NCBI GenBank assembly: GCA_027924585.1
Contig: BSBM01002064.1
Span: 1 to 64,000, forward strand
Length of the DNA stretch: 64,000 nt
Direction: 5' to 3'
Source of the DNA: Larix kaempferi
Lineage: Eukaryota; Streptophyta; Pinopsida; Pinales; Pinaceae
The position numbers were made by a program, and so were the translations under genes. Position 1 is the stretch's first letter. Every line of letters begins with the position of its first letter. The notes under the pieces are model-generated. The model was not told the DNA's origin and did no database searches. It was given only the letters and a program-made list of their open reading frames with translations. Below, piece by piece: positions 34,540 through 43,976 of this stretch.

Positions 34540-35208
34540 TCATGCTAGAAGGCCAACTGAAACCGAGCAGGAACTCAGTTTCTCTCTGGTCACTACCTTT
34601 GTGAACATGTCTGCAGGATTTTGCCTAGTGTGTATCTTTTCCAACTTCAACAGTTCATCTTCTAGAATAGAGCGTAGGAAATGGTACTTGAGCTGTATAT
34701 GTTTAGTCCTGGAATGGAATGTTGAGTTCTTTGCAAGATGAATGGCACTCTGGCTGTCACTATACAACCTGCTATCCTTCTTCTTCTTACCCAATTCCTC
34801 CATAAACCTCTGCAACCAAATCATTACTTCACTAGCCTCTGTAACATCAACATACTCTGCTTCCATTGTTGAAAGTGCAACAACCTTCTGCAGTTTTGAA
34901 ATCCAACTTACTACTATTCCACCTATAGTAAACACATACCCTGTGGTGCTCCTCCTGCTATCCTTATCACCTGCCATATCTGCATCAACATATCCCTATA
35001 GAACAGCGTATGAACCTCCAAAACATAATGCCTAAGTGGTAGTACCTCTCAAATACCTGAGAATCCACTGTACTACCTTCCAATGTTCTTTACCTGGATT
35101 GTTCATATATGTGCTCACAACTCCCACTGCTTGTGCAATATATGGACTTATGCACACCATAGCATACATAAGGCTTCCAACTGTTGATTGATAGGGAATC
35201 TTGGACAT
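34540..35208 (-). pseudogene. Copia-2 RNase H
   Basis: RNase H domain of the polyprotein. Minus-strand landmarks: SKIPYQSTVGSLMYAM and WILRYLRGT in the first part, then [17 protein letters not shown] with the first catalytic Asp, [16 protein letters not shown] with the Glu, [24 protein letters not shown] and PADMFTKVV. Stops occur near 35027 (after GTTT) and 35003 (LQGY becomes L*GY, CAG to TAG). The part from 34977 to 34540 is one open stretch of 145 codons. The reading ends about 75 bases from the polypurine tract, the usual copia spacing. Confidence 0.92.
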
Positions 35209-36302
35209 CTAATCTATCTCTTCATGTGTCTTGGGACAAATTGCCTTACTTAGACTGAAATGGATGGCCAAAGGTTTTGCATTCTGCATTCTGAACCTTT
35301 CCAATACCTTTTGTATGTACTCACTCTGAGACAATGTCAATTTGCGATTTTTCCTATCTCTCGTTATTCTCATACCAAGGATTTGCTTTGTAGCACCCAA
35401 ATCCTTCATCGCAAATGAATTATCTAGCTTCCTTTTGAGTACATTTATATCATGTATGTTAGACCCTGCAACAAGCATGTCATCCACATACAATAACAAG
35501 ATAATATATCTTTCATTGTCTAGCTTCTTGAAATAAACACAGTGATCAGAATGACATCTACTATAACCTTGTTCTATCATAAACCTATCAAATTTTAAAT
35601 ACCACTGCCTTGGAGCTTGCTTCAAGCCATACAAACTCTTTTCCAACCTGCATACCAAGTTCTCCTTTCCTTTGACCTCATACCCTTGTGGCTATTGCAC
35701 ATATATCTCTTCCTCTAAATCCCCATGGAGAAAGGTTTTTTTACATCTAACTGTTCAAAATGAAAATATTCTACCACCACTAGACTTAAGATAGTCCTAA
35801 TTGAAGTCATCTTAACAACAGGAGAAAATATTTCATCAAAATCTATACCTTTCTTCTATGCGAACCCCTTTACAATAAGTCTGGCCTTGTACCGCTTCTT
35901 GCCTCTTTCTTCTTCCTTCAACCTGTAAATCCATTTATTTTGCAACACTCTTTTACCAGCAGGCAACTGAACCAAATCCCAAGTCTGGTTTCCTACCAAT
36001 GAGTCCATCTCCGCATTCATGCCTTGCTCCCACTTCTTTCTAGTTTCCACCTGCATTGCTTCTTCATAACATTCTGGTTCACCAACATCAGTCATCAACA
36101 AATAATACATTGAAGGAGAGTATTGTTCAGGGAGTCTACTTAACCTGGTATATCTTCTTGCAGTTGCAGGATTTTCAAGCACTTGCTGCTGTTCTTGATT
36201 TTCTGGCACCTTTGGAACTTCATTTTTTGTAATTTCATCAAGTACTGTGTACTCTATGTTTTCCTTTTCCTGTTTCTTTCCATGCAACGGATCTTTATAC
36301 AT
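35209..36302 (-). pseudogene. Copia-2 reverse transcriptase
   Basis: Copia RT. Minus-strand order: ECYEEAMQVETRKKWEQGM, NKWIYRLKEEE, KKRYKARLIVKGFA, then a stop where AQKKG should be (CAG to TAG, near 35855). Next come GIDFDEIFSPVVKMTSIR, a second CAG to TAG in YVQ*PQGYE near 35693, SLYGLKQAPRQWYLKF, and LLLYVDDMLVAGS with the catalytic Asp pair near 35490. It ends near the stop before SKIPYQS. The preserved catalytic box and open stretches of about 150 codons either side of the stops indicate decay mainly by point mutation rather than deletion. Confidence 0.92.
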
Positions 36303-37382
36303 GACCTTTTCATTGAATATGACATCTCTACTTCAAATGATTTTGTGATTTTTATAATCCCATAAATGATAACCAAAATCATCAACCCCATATCCAATAA
36401 AGGTACATTTCTTGGATTTAGCTTCAAGCTTTGTTCTATTTTCTTTATCAATATGGACAAATGCTTCACAACCAAACGTTCTCGGAAATGAGTAGTTTAC
36501 CTTTTTATCTGTCCATGCCTCCTCTGGAATACCACCATCCAAAGCATTTGAAGGTCCTCTATTTATTAAATAAACAACAGTATTTACAACATTTGCCCAA
36601 AACTGTAAGGGAAACCCTGCATGCATTCTCATACACCTTGCATGCTCCATGATTGTTCTGTTCATCCTTTCTGACACACCATTTTATTGTGGTTTTCCTG
36701 GGACTGTCTTCTCTCTACGAATCCCATGGTATGAACAGTAACTATCAAACTCCTTGCCGCGGTACTCACCTCCATTATCAGATCTGAGACACTTCAACCT
36801 TTTTCTTGTCTCATTCTCAAGCAAAGCTTTCCACTTCTTAAAAGTAGCAAACACATCAGATTTATGTCTAATGCAATAAACCCAAGTTTTTCTAGTTGCA
36901 TCATCAATAAATGTAACATAATAATGAGAGCCACCAAGAGATTGTACCTGATCCAGTCCCCATACATCTGTATGAACTAGCTCTAACTTTTCATTCTTCT
37001 TCTATTTCCTAACCCTAAGAAATCTTACTCTCTTTTGTTTTCCATAAACACAGTTCTCACAGAATTCCAAACTTACCTACTTCAAATGTGGTAGCAACTT
37101 CCTTGAGTGGAGAATCTGCATCCCCTTCTCACTCATGTGGCCAATCCTATGATGCCACAATGTTGTATCTGTTCCTGTGGAAGCTAAAGAGATAGAATGG
37201 TCAGTATTATGAGGACATAAATACAACGTACCTACCCTGTCTCCTTTTGCTATCACCATTGATCCTTTAGTGTTCTTCCACCACTTTTCTCCAAATGTAG
37301 ATAGACAGCCGCCATCTCCCAACTTCCCTATTGAGATCAAATTTATTTTCATAGCAGGAATATGCCTAACATCTTTTAACAA
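36303..37382 (-). pseudogene. Copia-2 integrase
   Basis: The pre-integrase finger reads LWHHRIGHMSEKGMQIL (near 37170) and then CENCVYGKQK (near 37050). The integrase core follows with VHTDVWGL (first Asp), LRSDNGGEYRGKEF (second Asp) and GVSERMNRTIMEHAR (Glu). The C-terminal part shows FWANVVNTVVYLINRGPS, the KVNYSFPRTFGCEAFVHI block, and FIGYGVDDFGYHLWD. Stops sit at 37380 (TGG to TAG), near 37080 and 37003 (CAG to TAG), near 36687 (CAA to TAA in PQQNG), and near 36335 (Arg CGA to TGA). All three acidic residues remain. The domain otherwise keeps normal length. Confidence 0.92.
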
Positions 37383-38405
37383 CTAGTCAGTTCCATTCTT
37401 AACTTTTATCCATACCTTACCCATTCCAACAATTTTACATGGCTTATCATCACCCAATAAAACATGTCGAAAATCGCCCAGAACATAATCATGAAAATAT
37501 TTCCTATGGGGTGTAGCATGACATGAAGCCCCTGAATCTACTACCCAATAATCACTAGTATTATTTAATGCAAGAATCAAAACATCTTGTAACACATCAC
37601 CTGCTACATTTGCTTCCTGGGTAGTTTCCTTCTGTGCATCTCCTTTCTTCTTTAGAGATCTGCAGTCTTTATTCAAATGTCCTTTCTTTCCACAGTTCCA
37701 ACACTCTATCTTTTCCAGTCTGGACTTGGATCTTCCCGTTTTAGACTTCCCACGATTACCTTGGCTCTTCCCTCTCTCCTTTTGTCTTCCCCTGCTCTCC
37801 ATGGTCAATGGATTACCTGATGTCTCACCTATACTTTTTCTTCGCATTTCCTCGCTAAGAATAACACCAATAACATCATCAAATTTCAAGGTGTTTGAAC
37901 CAGAGACAAAGTTACTTACAGCCATGACCAAGCTATTCCATCTTTCTGGCAATGAACACAAGATTAGAAGAGCCCTAACCACATCATCAAAGTTCACACT
38001 TATAGAACATAGTTGATTTGTAAGCGTATTAAACTCATTTAAATGATCAGTAACAGATCCACCTTCATACATCTTCACATTAAATAAATGCTTCATTAGA
38101 AATACCTTGTTGGAGGCCAAGGTTTTTTCATACATCTTACCCAGTGCGCTCATCAAACCCTCTGTTGTCGTTTCTTTTGAGATATTGAAAGCCACCGATG
38201 AAGCCAGGCTCAGTCGTATTGTTCCCAAAGCCTTTCTGTTAAGAACCTCCCATTCTTCATCCTTCATGGTCGTCGGCTACTTTGCTCTTCCTCCCAATGG
38301 AAGGAATAGATCCTTCTGGTACAGATAGTCCTCCATTTGCATCTTCCATAACTGGACGTTTTGGCCATTAAAATTCTCGACCTTAAAATTTTCTTCTTTC
38401 GCCAT
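37383..38405 (-). pseudogene. Copia-2 gag and protease
   Basis: The likely start is the ATG at 38405, about 60 bases inside the primer site, reading MAKEENFKVENFNG then QLWKMQMEDYL. A CAG to TAG stop lies near 38276. From MKDEEWEVLNRKAL (38267) the frame is open for 294 codons: a UBN2-type capsid (LMSALGKMYEKTLAS, LPERWNSLVMAV), a basic Gly/Lys/Arg-rich region, the zinc knuckle CWNCGKKGHLNKDC, and the protease DSG triad in WVVDSGASCHATP (near 37545). It is a tork-like copia gag-PR fusion of normal length. It ends at the TAG at 37380, most simply a Trp codon in the unbroken element. Confidence 0.92.
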
Positions 38406-38465
38406 TGCTCCCACTCGAACCATAAACCCTAGCTTCCCGTGGGTTTATCTGCCAAATAGACCTTT

Positions 38466-38478
38466 GGCTCTGATACCA
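38466..38478 (-). other. Copia-2 primer binding site
   Basis: On the minus strand it reads TGGTATCAGAGCC, two bases inside the 5' LTR. Confidence 0.92.
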
Positions 38479-38480
38479 AT

Positions 38481-39016
38481 TGTAAGAAAAATAGGATCAC
38501 ACAGCAATAACAATAAATAGAAATGCAAATATAATCACATACACATTACAAGAAAGACACAAATATATCATGGCTGACCCCAACTTGGGCTACGTCAACA
38601 CTGAAGTTGCCAGTCCTTATTATTATTTTGTCCAGCAAAGTAAAGGGATACAACCTACAGCACAACCGGTGCACTTCCTCTTCACTATCTCACAATCTCT
38701 CTTCTTAATCTCGAAGATATTTACAATGCATAAAAACTAATACATTAACCCTAGCCGTGTTACAATGTCTTTCTTTTATAAGGGAAATACAATGGGAAAA
38801 TAGCATGGGTTACCCAAAACAATGGGACCAAAAACTGGTGGCGAAAACAGCCCCAAATATTCTCCTCGGGGGATACGCCCCCAAACCCCCATTTTCTTGG
38901 GGGTGCTGGCCCCCGGACCCCCTGAGCATCATGTCGGGATCATAACCAAACCTAGGGTATGGACACGGTTGAATAATAATATCTCTGAATCTGAAGATCA
39001 GGATCCATAACCAACA
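38481..39016 (-). repeat. Copia-2 5' LTR
   Basis: 536 bp, TGTAAGAAAAAT to CCATAACCAACA, followed by GTGAC. The first base pairs have drifted from TGTTAG. Confidence 0.92.
38773..38780 (-). promoter_or_regulatory. TATA box candidate in copia-2 5' LTR
   Basis: TATAAAAG on the minus strand, in the same position as in the other LTR. In the 5' LTR it would drive the element transcript. Confidence 0.5.
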
Positions 39017-39021
39017 GTGAC

Positions 39022-39574
39022 ATGGTAATGATGGACTGTGAATATTAGATTGATTAGCGTGACATAGAAATGATGGGAAAAAAATAGAATATGTTGGGTG
39101 ATGGGTCCACTTTGGGTTGCTAGTTTAACAAAGTCATTCATCAAATTTCATGATCAAATCTAGGTCATGTGCAATACCCTTTTATCTCTTGCACACCTTA
39201 AATTGTATGAATGGGCAGATCTTCCCTAGAGGAAATTGCATGATCTAATTTTAATTGTTCACATCATAGGTACCTATGAAAACTCTTGTGCATATTCGTT
39301 TGTGCGAATGGTTAGATATTCCTCGACGAAACATTCCCACTTGATCTAGGTATTTCATTGCATACCCATCGCAATAAATCATGGTCACATTAAATCTACA
39401 CCAATGGTCCTGATTAACTGATTGAACTTGCACTGCCTAATCCTAGTTGTTCGCATTAAAGATATTTATGTGCCTCCAAACCTAATTCTCAAATATACAT
39501 CAAAGAATATAGAACTCATTAGGATACCCATATCCCATCGAAGATTCCACCTCCAATTCCATACATCTTTGACT
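39022..39574. other. Non-coding flank of copia-2
   Basis: No genes or repeats recognised. It joins directly to the sequence left of 33920 if copia-2 is removed. Confidence 0.5.
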
Positions 39575-39990
39575 GGCGCCAATGGGACATCTAGCCATGT
39601 CACCTAGCATATGACCCCTTCCATTGCTACAACCTATACACAAATTCCACATGGATGGTCCATGTCACACTCTGTTGTTCACGTGGTTGGTCCATGTCAT
39701 CCTCTGTACACATTGCAATTGTGGGTCCCACATCATTTTTTATTTTCAAATTTTCATAAAAACTTAATTTTGAAATTTATATGTGTGTGTGTGTGTGTGT
39801 TTCAAACAGGGTTACACTTGGAATCATCCCATCAACCAATGTCCACCCAAAATTGACAATTTCCCAATGGAAAATTACAGTTTTTTTTCCTCTAACTAGA
39901 ATCTTTTTGTCAATTAACATGACTGTAATTTCCATCATTAACCCAAATTGTATCTCCAAGGAACTCATTCAATTTTTTCTTGAATTTTAT
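39575..39990. repeat. Third, diverged copy of the gypsy LTR/leader block
   Basis: Aligned by eye with about 19540-19960 and 22440-22860. Shared words in order: TGACTGGCGCCAATGGGACAT versus AATTGGCGCCTATAGAACAT, CATGCCACCTAG or CATGTCACCTAG, CAACCTAT, GTGGGTCCCA, TTTTGAAATTTAT, GGTTACANTTGGNAT and CCCATC. In the duplicated segment a (TA)n-like run sits where this copy has (TG)n. Confidence 0.75.
39781..39801. repeat. (TG)n microsatellite
   Basis: About nine TG units within the repeat block. Confidence 0.9.
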
Positions 39991-40385
39991 CAGACCTAAA
40001 CTGATCCATACAAATTTTCTCAGCACCAACTCCCATATTGAATCAGATAAGAGCATCTGGTTATTTTAACCACATAATTTTTAGTAACTTTTCTTCAAAC
40101 AGTTTGTTGGCAAACTGAAATTTTCTTAGAGAAAGAGCGGTTTCTCCTTCCCCAAGGGGGTATATTTTAGGTGTGGAACTATATGGAAAAGAGCCTGTAG
40201 TGAAGGTCATAACATATGTTTTTAGTGTTACAAGATTGGAAAAAATTGTCAAAAAAACCTCCGCCAATGGTAGGGGATGTTTTAATGGAGTTTATTATGG
40301 ATATATTCTATAACTAAAAAAACTTAGTGGTCGAAGGTTTTAGCAGATGTTTTTTTACCAATGCACTTTGTTGATAAAGTGGAGT
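39991..40385. other. Left margin of the CACTA-like element, border unresolved
   Basis: Non-coding. The element's terminal inverted repeat should lie in or near here, but I could not match it with a right-hand partner by eye. Confidence 0.4.
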
Positions 40386-40960
40386 ACACCAGTGCATACC
40401 TTTGTACAATGCATTGGTGCTGAACAATATGAATAATATGCACCGGTGCACTCAAACAAATAGAGCACTCGAGAGCACCAAATTTTAATGTTACATCGAT
40501 AATTATGTATAGATTATACACACCGGTGCTTAATTATAATCGAACAACACCAATGCGACATTTTATGTCATACGCACTAGAAATGTTTAATTTTTTTAAA
40601 CTTTGACGGTGTTGTCTATTTATAATAGCTCCCCGGTGAAGTTCATAATAATAAGCACCGGTGCGTACAAACTATTTCAATGCCTAGTGCATTTCAACAA
40701 TTAAAATTCCCCAATGCAATATATTACAAAAATCAGTGGTCCGTATGGGCTTCAAATATCCTGGTGCAGATTAATAATTAAAACACACAGGTGCGATTAA
40801 CAATAAAAAATGCACCAGTAAATGTGAGTGAGATGTGTCTATTTTTAATTTTTTAATTTAACAATTCATTTAATTTACATTAGAGTATGAGGGCGTATAA
40901 ATTATTTGAACACACCGGTGTATATGATTCAATTAAATGCACCAGTGTGACATAAAATAC
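40386..40960. repeat. Left array of palindromic GCACCGGTGC-type motifs
   Basis: Examples: ACACCAGTGC at 40386, GCATTGGTGC at 40411, GCACCGGTGC at 40440 and 40655, ACACCGGTGC at 40520 and ACACCGGTGT at 40912, with further half-matches (GGTGCAGAT, AGGTGCGAT, TGCACCAGT). Spacing is irregular, mostly 20-130 bp, in AT-rich sequence, so this is a dispersed motif array rather than a satellite. Confidence 0.8.
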
Positions 40961-41483
40961 CAAAAGTACTGTATATGATTATTTGAACAGTGACTACTAA
41001 CATTGTAGTGAAATATATTATAATTTTTTTAATTTTTTAATTCCATTATTCATTAGAAATTGAATTTTTTTTATAGTACTATTCATTTCAATTTTAATTA
41101 TTGTGCTTGTTTGAATTAATTTATTATATTATAGAGTCTAGCATCTATTGTAATATTTAATCATCCATATATTTAATTACCAATATAATGTACCATTTCA
41201 CATGGAACATTTGGAAATAACATTGGAGAACACAATAGAATAAAACAATTTATTTCATTATATATCAATAAGAGGGCATTTTTCATACAAAATAGGACAA
41301 CATAGAGACAACAAAAATAAACATGTCAACATGCATGTAATTGTAACACTTATTGGTTACCCGTTATCTTTCAATTTAGAGACTATGTCCAGTACATTAT
41401 ACAAAATGTCTGATTATCATAAACAATTATTTCAAAATTAATATAAAGTAGCTTACATTAACATCAAAAATTAATATGGATCA

Positions 41484-41594
41484 TCATTCTTCGCTGGAAC
41501 TATTATCAGTGCTTGAGCCACTTGCATCAGTTGGGTTATTTGGCCAAATGTTTTGTTGATTGGCTTGATTGTTTTCCTCTTCTTCACCTTCCAT
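41484..41594 (-). pseudogene. TnpA-like gene, exon 7
   Basis: It follows the acceptor TTGTAG and encodes an acidic, Asn/Ser-rich tail starting MEGEEEENNQANQQN and ending SSSEE before TGA. No damage. Such acidic tails are common in DNA-binding regulators. Confidence 0.65.
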
Positions 41595-41696
41595 CTACAA
41601 ACATAAAATTAAAGTGCATTGATGTATCTACATTGATGGGAATAATGAAAATTAAAACAGATAATGTACATGAATATAAATTGAAATTCGACGTAC

Positions 41697-41813
41697 CGGG
41701 GAAATGATTGCATCCTGGATGTCACACATTCTTTCATAAACATGCCTCGTGCCATCTATCCACAACTGTTCTATTGGCTACACTGCATACTTTGTTTCCA
41801 ACATGTTTTATAC
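41697..41813 (-). pseudogene. TnpA-like gene, exon 6
   Basis: 117 nt, 39 codons, between ACGAG and donor GTACGT. It contains NMLETKYAV, then EQLWIDGTRHVYERM and CDIQDAIISP. Two stops (TAA and TAG) sit where Gln codons would be restored by a single T to C change. Confidence 0.6.
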
Positions 41814-41900
41814 CTCGTAAGAAATCATTCATTTAACATTTATGATTTTTGTTTTTCTATTACTTGTAAAATTAGAGAAGTAAAAAAAATAGATACTTAC

Positions 41901-42026
41901 AAAATCCACAATTAATTTTTGATGCACCAACATATATTCACAACCCTTACTTAATCCAATATCAATCATTTCTTCTGATGGATCCTCCTTGTATGTTAAC
42001 ACTTGTTTCAATACATCCAAGGATGG
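41901..42026 (-). pseudogene. TnpA-like gene, exon 5
   Basis: 126 nt, exactly 42 open codons, between an AG acceptor and donor GTAAGT. It encodes PSLDVLKQVLTYKEDPSEEM and GLSKGCEYMLVHQKLIVDF. Fully open and in phase 0 on both sides. Confidence 0.68.
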
Positions 42027-42112
42027 CTAATGAAAACAAGAAGAATTAAATATAAAGATCATCACAACCACTATGAAATCTTAATTTTATATAAGGAATC
42101 ACAAATACTCAC

Positions 42113-42187
42113 AAACTTTGCTATCAACCCCTTTTTTCCTTGTTGTTCTGTCTTGTGTGCTGAATAGGTTCCATTTTGTTTTATTTT
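42113..42187 (-). pseudogene. TnpA-like gene, exon 4
   Basis: 75 nt, exactly 25 codons, between TTATAG and donor GTGAGT. It encodes KIKQNGTYSAHKTEQQ and then GKKGLIAKF. Basic composition. Confidence 0.65.
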
Positions 42188-42272
42188 CTATAAAAACACA
42201 ATTGAAAATTAATATTTAATGTTTAATTAATTAATGAGATGTACATAATCCAAAAATTCAATGTTTTCATAC

Positions 42273-42345
42273 ATTTGAAGCACGTTGTTGTTGATATAGA
42301 TCCTCTTGCGATGCAATTATGTCCATTTTCTTGACAATCTCCTTA
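42273..42345 (-). pseudogene. TnpA-like gene, exon 3, 3' half
   Basis: It continues the interrupted exon with VKKMDIIASQEDLYQQQRASN and ends at donor GTATGA. Removing the LTR and one copy of TACAC restores an uninterrupted 49-codon exon. Confidence 0.65.
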
Positions 42346-42350
42346 TACAC

Positions 42351-42953
42351 TGTTGATGTATATGTAACTTCGGAATGTATTTCATCTGTGTATTTTATAT
42401 ATATTTATTGTACCCTTATAAGAGATGTGTCATTCCTCTATAAGGAAGTGTCGTCATGTGGATTGAAAAGTGTCGCAAGTGTGTGTACTTGCCGATGGGT
42501 TATTAGACCACCGTGTGGGGTCAGCCCTGAATTATATATATTATAATGTGGATGTACCTAGCTAGACAAGTTGGCCCCATAAGGTCACTGGGAAAAAAGG
42601 TTAGTATAAATAGAGATCGGAGATCTCTATTTTACACACTCGGAAAAGTAACTCACTCTCACTCAGAAAGTGGCGCACTAGTGAGGAGGAGGATCATCTG
42701 CTACTAGGAGACTATCTCAATGTATTTTGGTTGTACTTTGGTTGAGCCATTGCTCTCTCTATCTCTGAGGAAGTTGTGGGGTTTTTCACCTTAGGGTTTT
42801 CCCCACGGAAACTCTGTGTCTGTTGTCTCTCATGCTTTTGACTCTTGTGATGCTTGTCATGCTTATTGTGATTGTCATGCATTGATATACTGTATATGTT
42901 ATTCTCTCAGCAAAGATCCTAGAGTATTGTGAATTAATGCTCAAAATTTAACA
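42351..42953 (+). repeat. Solo LTR of the copia-3 family
   Basis: 603 bp starting TGTTGATGTATATG and ending AATTTAACA, flanked by a perfect 5 bp duplication TACAC (42346-42350 and 42954-42958). It aligns with the reverse complement of the copia-3 LTRs, sharing AGTGTCG words, GGGTTATTAGACCACC, the TATAAATAG promoter box, GAGGAAGTTG(T/C)GGGGTTTTTCACC and TCTCTTGTCTC-like words. With no internal sequence left, it arose by LTR-LTR recombination. Confidence 0.93.
42605..42613 (+). promoter_or_regulatory. TATA box in the solo LTR
   Basis: TATAAATAG, conserved at the same place in both copia-3 LTRs (opposite orientation). Confidence 0.7.
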
Positions 42954-43028
42954 TACACTTTTTTGGACATCCCTACAAGAACATTTTTCATATCACCTCG
43001 TTCATCCTTTGGGATTTTCGTAATATCC
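42954..43028 (-). pseudogene. TnpA-like gene, exon 3, 5' half
   Basis: It starts after TTCTAG at 43029-43030 with one base completing a Lys codon, then encodes DITKIPKDERGDMKNVLVGM. The reading is cut by the solo LTR at 42953 and resumes at 42345. Confidence 0.65.
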
Positions 43029-43168
43029 CTAGAAATGTAAAATGACATTAAATTATTTTTTTGTTGATATGAAAAATAAATATAGCAGAATTAAAATTAT
43101 TAATGGAAAGGATGATTTCTAGTAGTTATAAATACATATTCTACATAAACATGTTTAGGCATATTTAC

Positions 43169-43487
43169 TTTTTTAATCATTCTTTTTTGTTGTTGTATAT
43201 TTTTACTATTGCAAGTCTAATAGGTCTCATTGACCATTGCTTTGGAAACGCCTCTTGTACTTTACATATGACTTGATTCTTCGAATCATTTGATTGATTT
43301 ATATATTGTAAGTGAAAAGTACTTATATACGTTTTTTCCACTATATACCTCATAATATTATAAAATTCTTTCAACTTTCTATTAACTTCCAACACCACTC
43401 CAGATGAGCTAAAGACCAATTCATCATTATTTTGCATCTTCCATAATTTTTTCATATGATAGCATTCACTTCTATTTATTTCAACCC
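43169..43487 (-). pseudogene. TnpA-like gene, exon 2
   Basis: 319 nt between acceptor ATGTAG and donor GTAAAT, entered and left in phases that fit its neighbours. It encodes VEINRSECYHMKKLWKMQ, then SSSGVVLEVNRKLKEFYNIM, YISTFHLQYIN and FPKQWSMRPIRLAIVKIY. A TGA follows KKE, four codons before the donor, most simply a former Arg or Trp codon. Confidence 0.68.
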
Positions 43488-43600
43488 CTACATAACATTC
43501 AACATATGTGAATTAAATTATTTGAAACATATTAGTGAATATTCTTAAGTACAATATTACTCAAATTTGAAGAAATAATTCATACTCGTTTTTTATTCAC

Positions 43601-43694
43601 CGGATTCATCCCTCTGCAACTTTTCCATCAACATTTTACGCTCTTCTAGACTTAGATTGGTAAGAATATTATCGATCTTCCTCCTTTTTTGGAT
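43601..43694 (-). pseudogene. TnpA-like gene, exon 1 of those found
   Basis: 94 nt between acceptor CATCTAG and donor GTGAAT, 31 codons plus one base. It encodes IQKRRKIDNILTNLSL and then the charged helix EERKMLMEKLQRDES. The spare G joins GG of exon 2 to make Gly. It probably has an upstream exon (an MRGMIAMNNKFSQ reading near 43.8 kb). Confidence 0.65.
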
Positions 43695-43976
43695 CTAGAT
43701 GTCACACATAAACCAATATATATTAGTTAAATTTACAAATAATTCAAACAAATTAATTTAAATGCATAAATTAAAAATCACTTTCCTTCTTCATAATTCA
43801 TGATGTACTCCCATTATATTGACTAAATTTGTTGTTCATTGCAATCATACCACGCATTTGATATCAACAAACAACCAGGACCATTAAATACATAAGCTAT
43901 CAATATATTACACAAATAAATTACAGAAATTCAAATAGAACACAAGTAGATGTCAATGAGCTTAATCACATACAAT

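Larger units (their letters stand above)
33920..39016 (-). mobile_element. Copia-2: older Ty1/copia retrotransposon
   Basis: A 5.1 kb minus-strand element with LTRs of about 535 bp, a perfect 5 bp target duplication GTGAC (33915-33919 and 39017-39021), a primer site inside the right LTR and a purine tract inside the left LTR. gag, protease, integrase, RT and RNase H are all present in copia order and at normal spacing. The LTRs differ at roughly a tenth of positions in the part I compared by eye, so it looks older than copia-1. About ten nonsense codons interrupt the frame, most at former Gln CAG codons. There is no long 3' spacer, unlike copia-1 and copia-3. Confidence 0.95.
41484..43694 (-). 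pseudogene. TnpA-like seven-exon gene of the CACTA-like element
   Basis: Seven minus-strand exons can be read with GT-AG borders whose phases all agree (phase 1, 2, then 0 throughout). They give about 300 codons: a charged N-terminal stretch (SLEERKMLMEKLQRDE), a central region with SSSGVVLEVNRKLKEFYNIMR and FPKQWSMRPIRLAIVKIY, a basic part (KKGLIAKF), a segment GLSKGCEYMLVHQKLIVDF, and an acidic Ser/Asn-rich tail ending SSSTDNSSSEE-like. The central pattern resembles plant Ptta/En/Spm (Transposase_24-type) proteins, a weak resemblance. Damage is slight: TGA in exon 2, TAA and TAG in exon 6, and an LTR inside exon 3. One or more 5' exons near 43.8 kb were not resolved. Confidence 0.65.
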
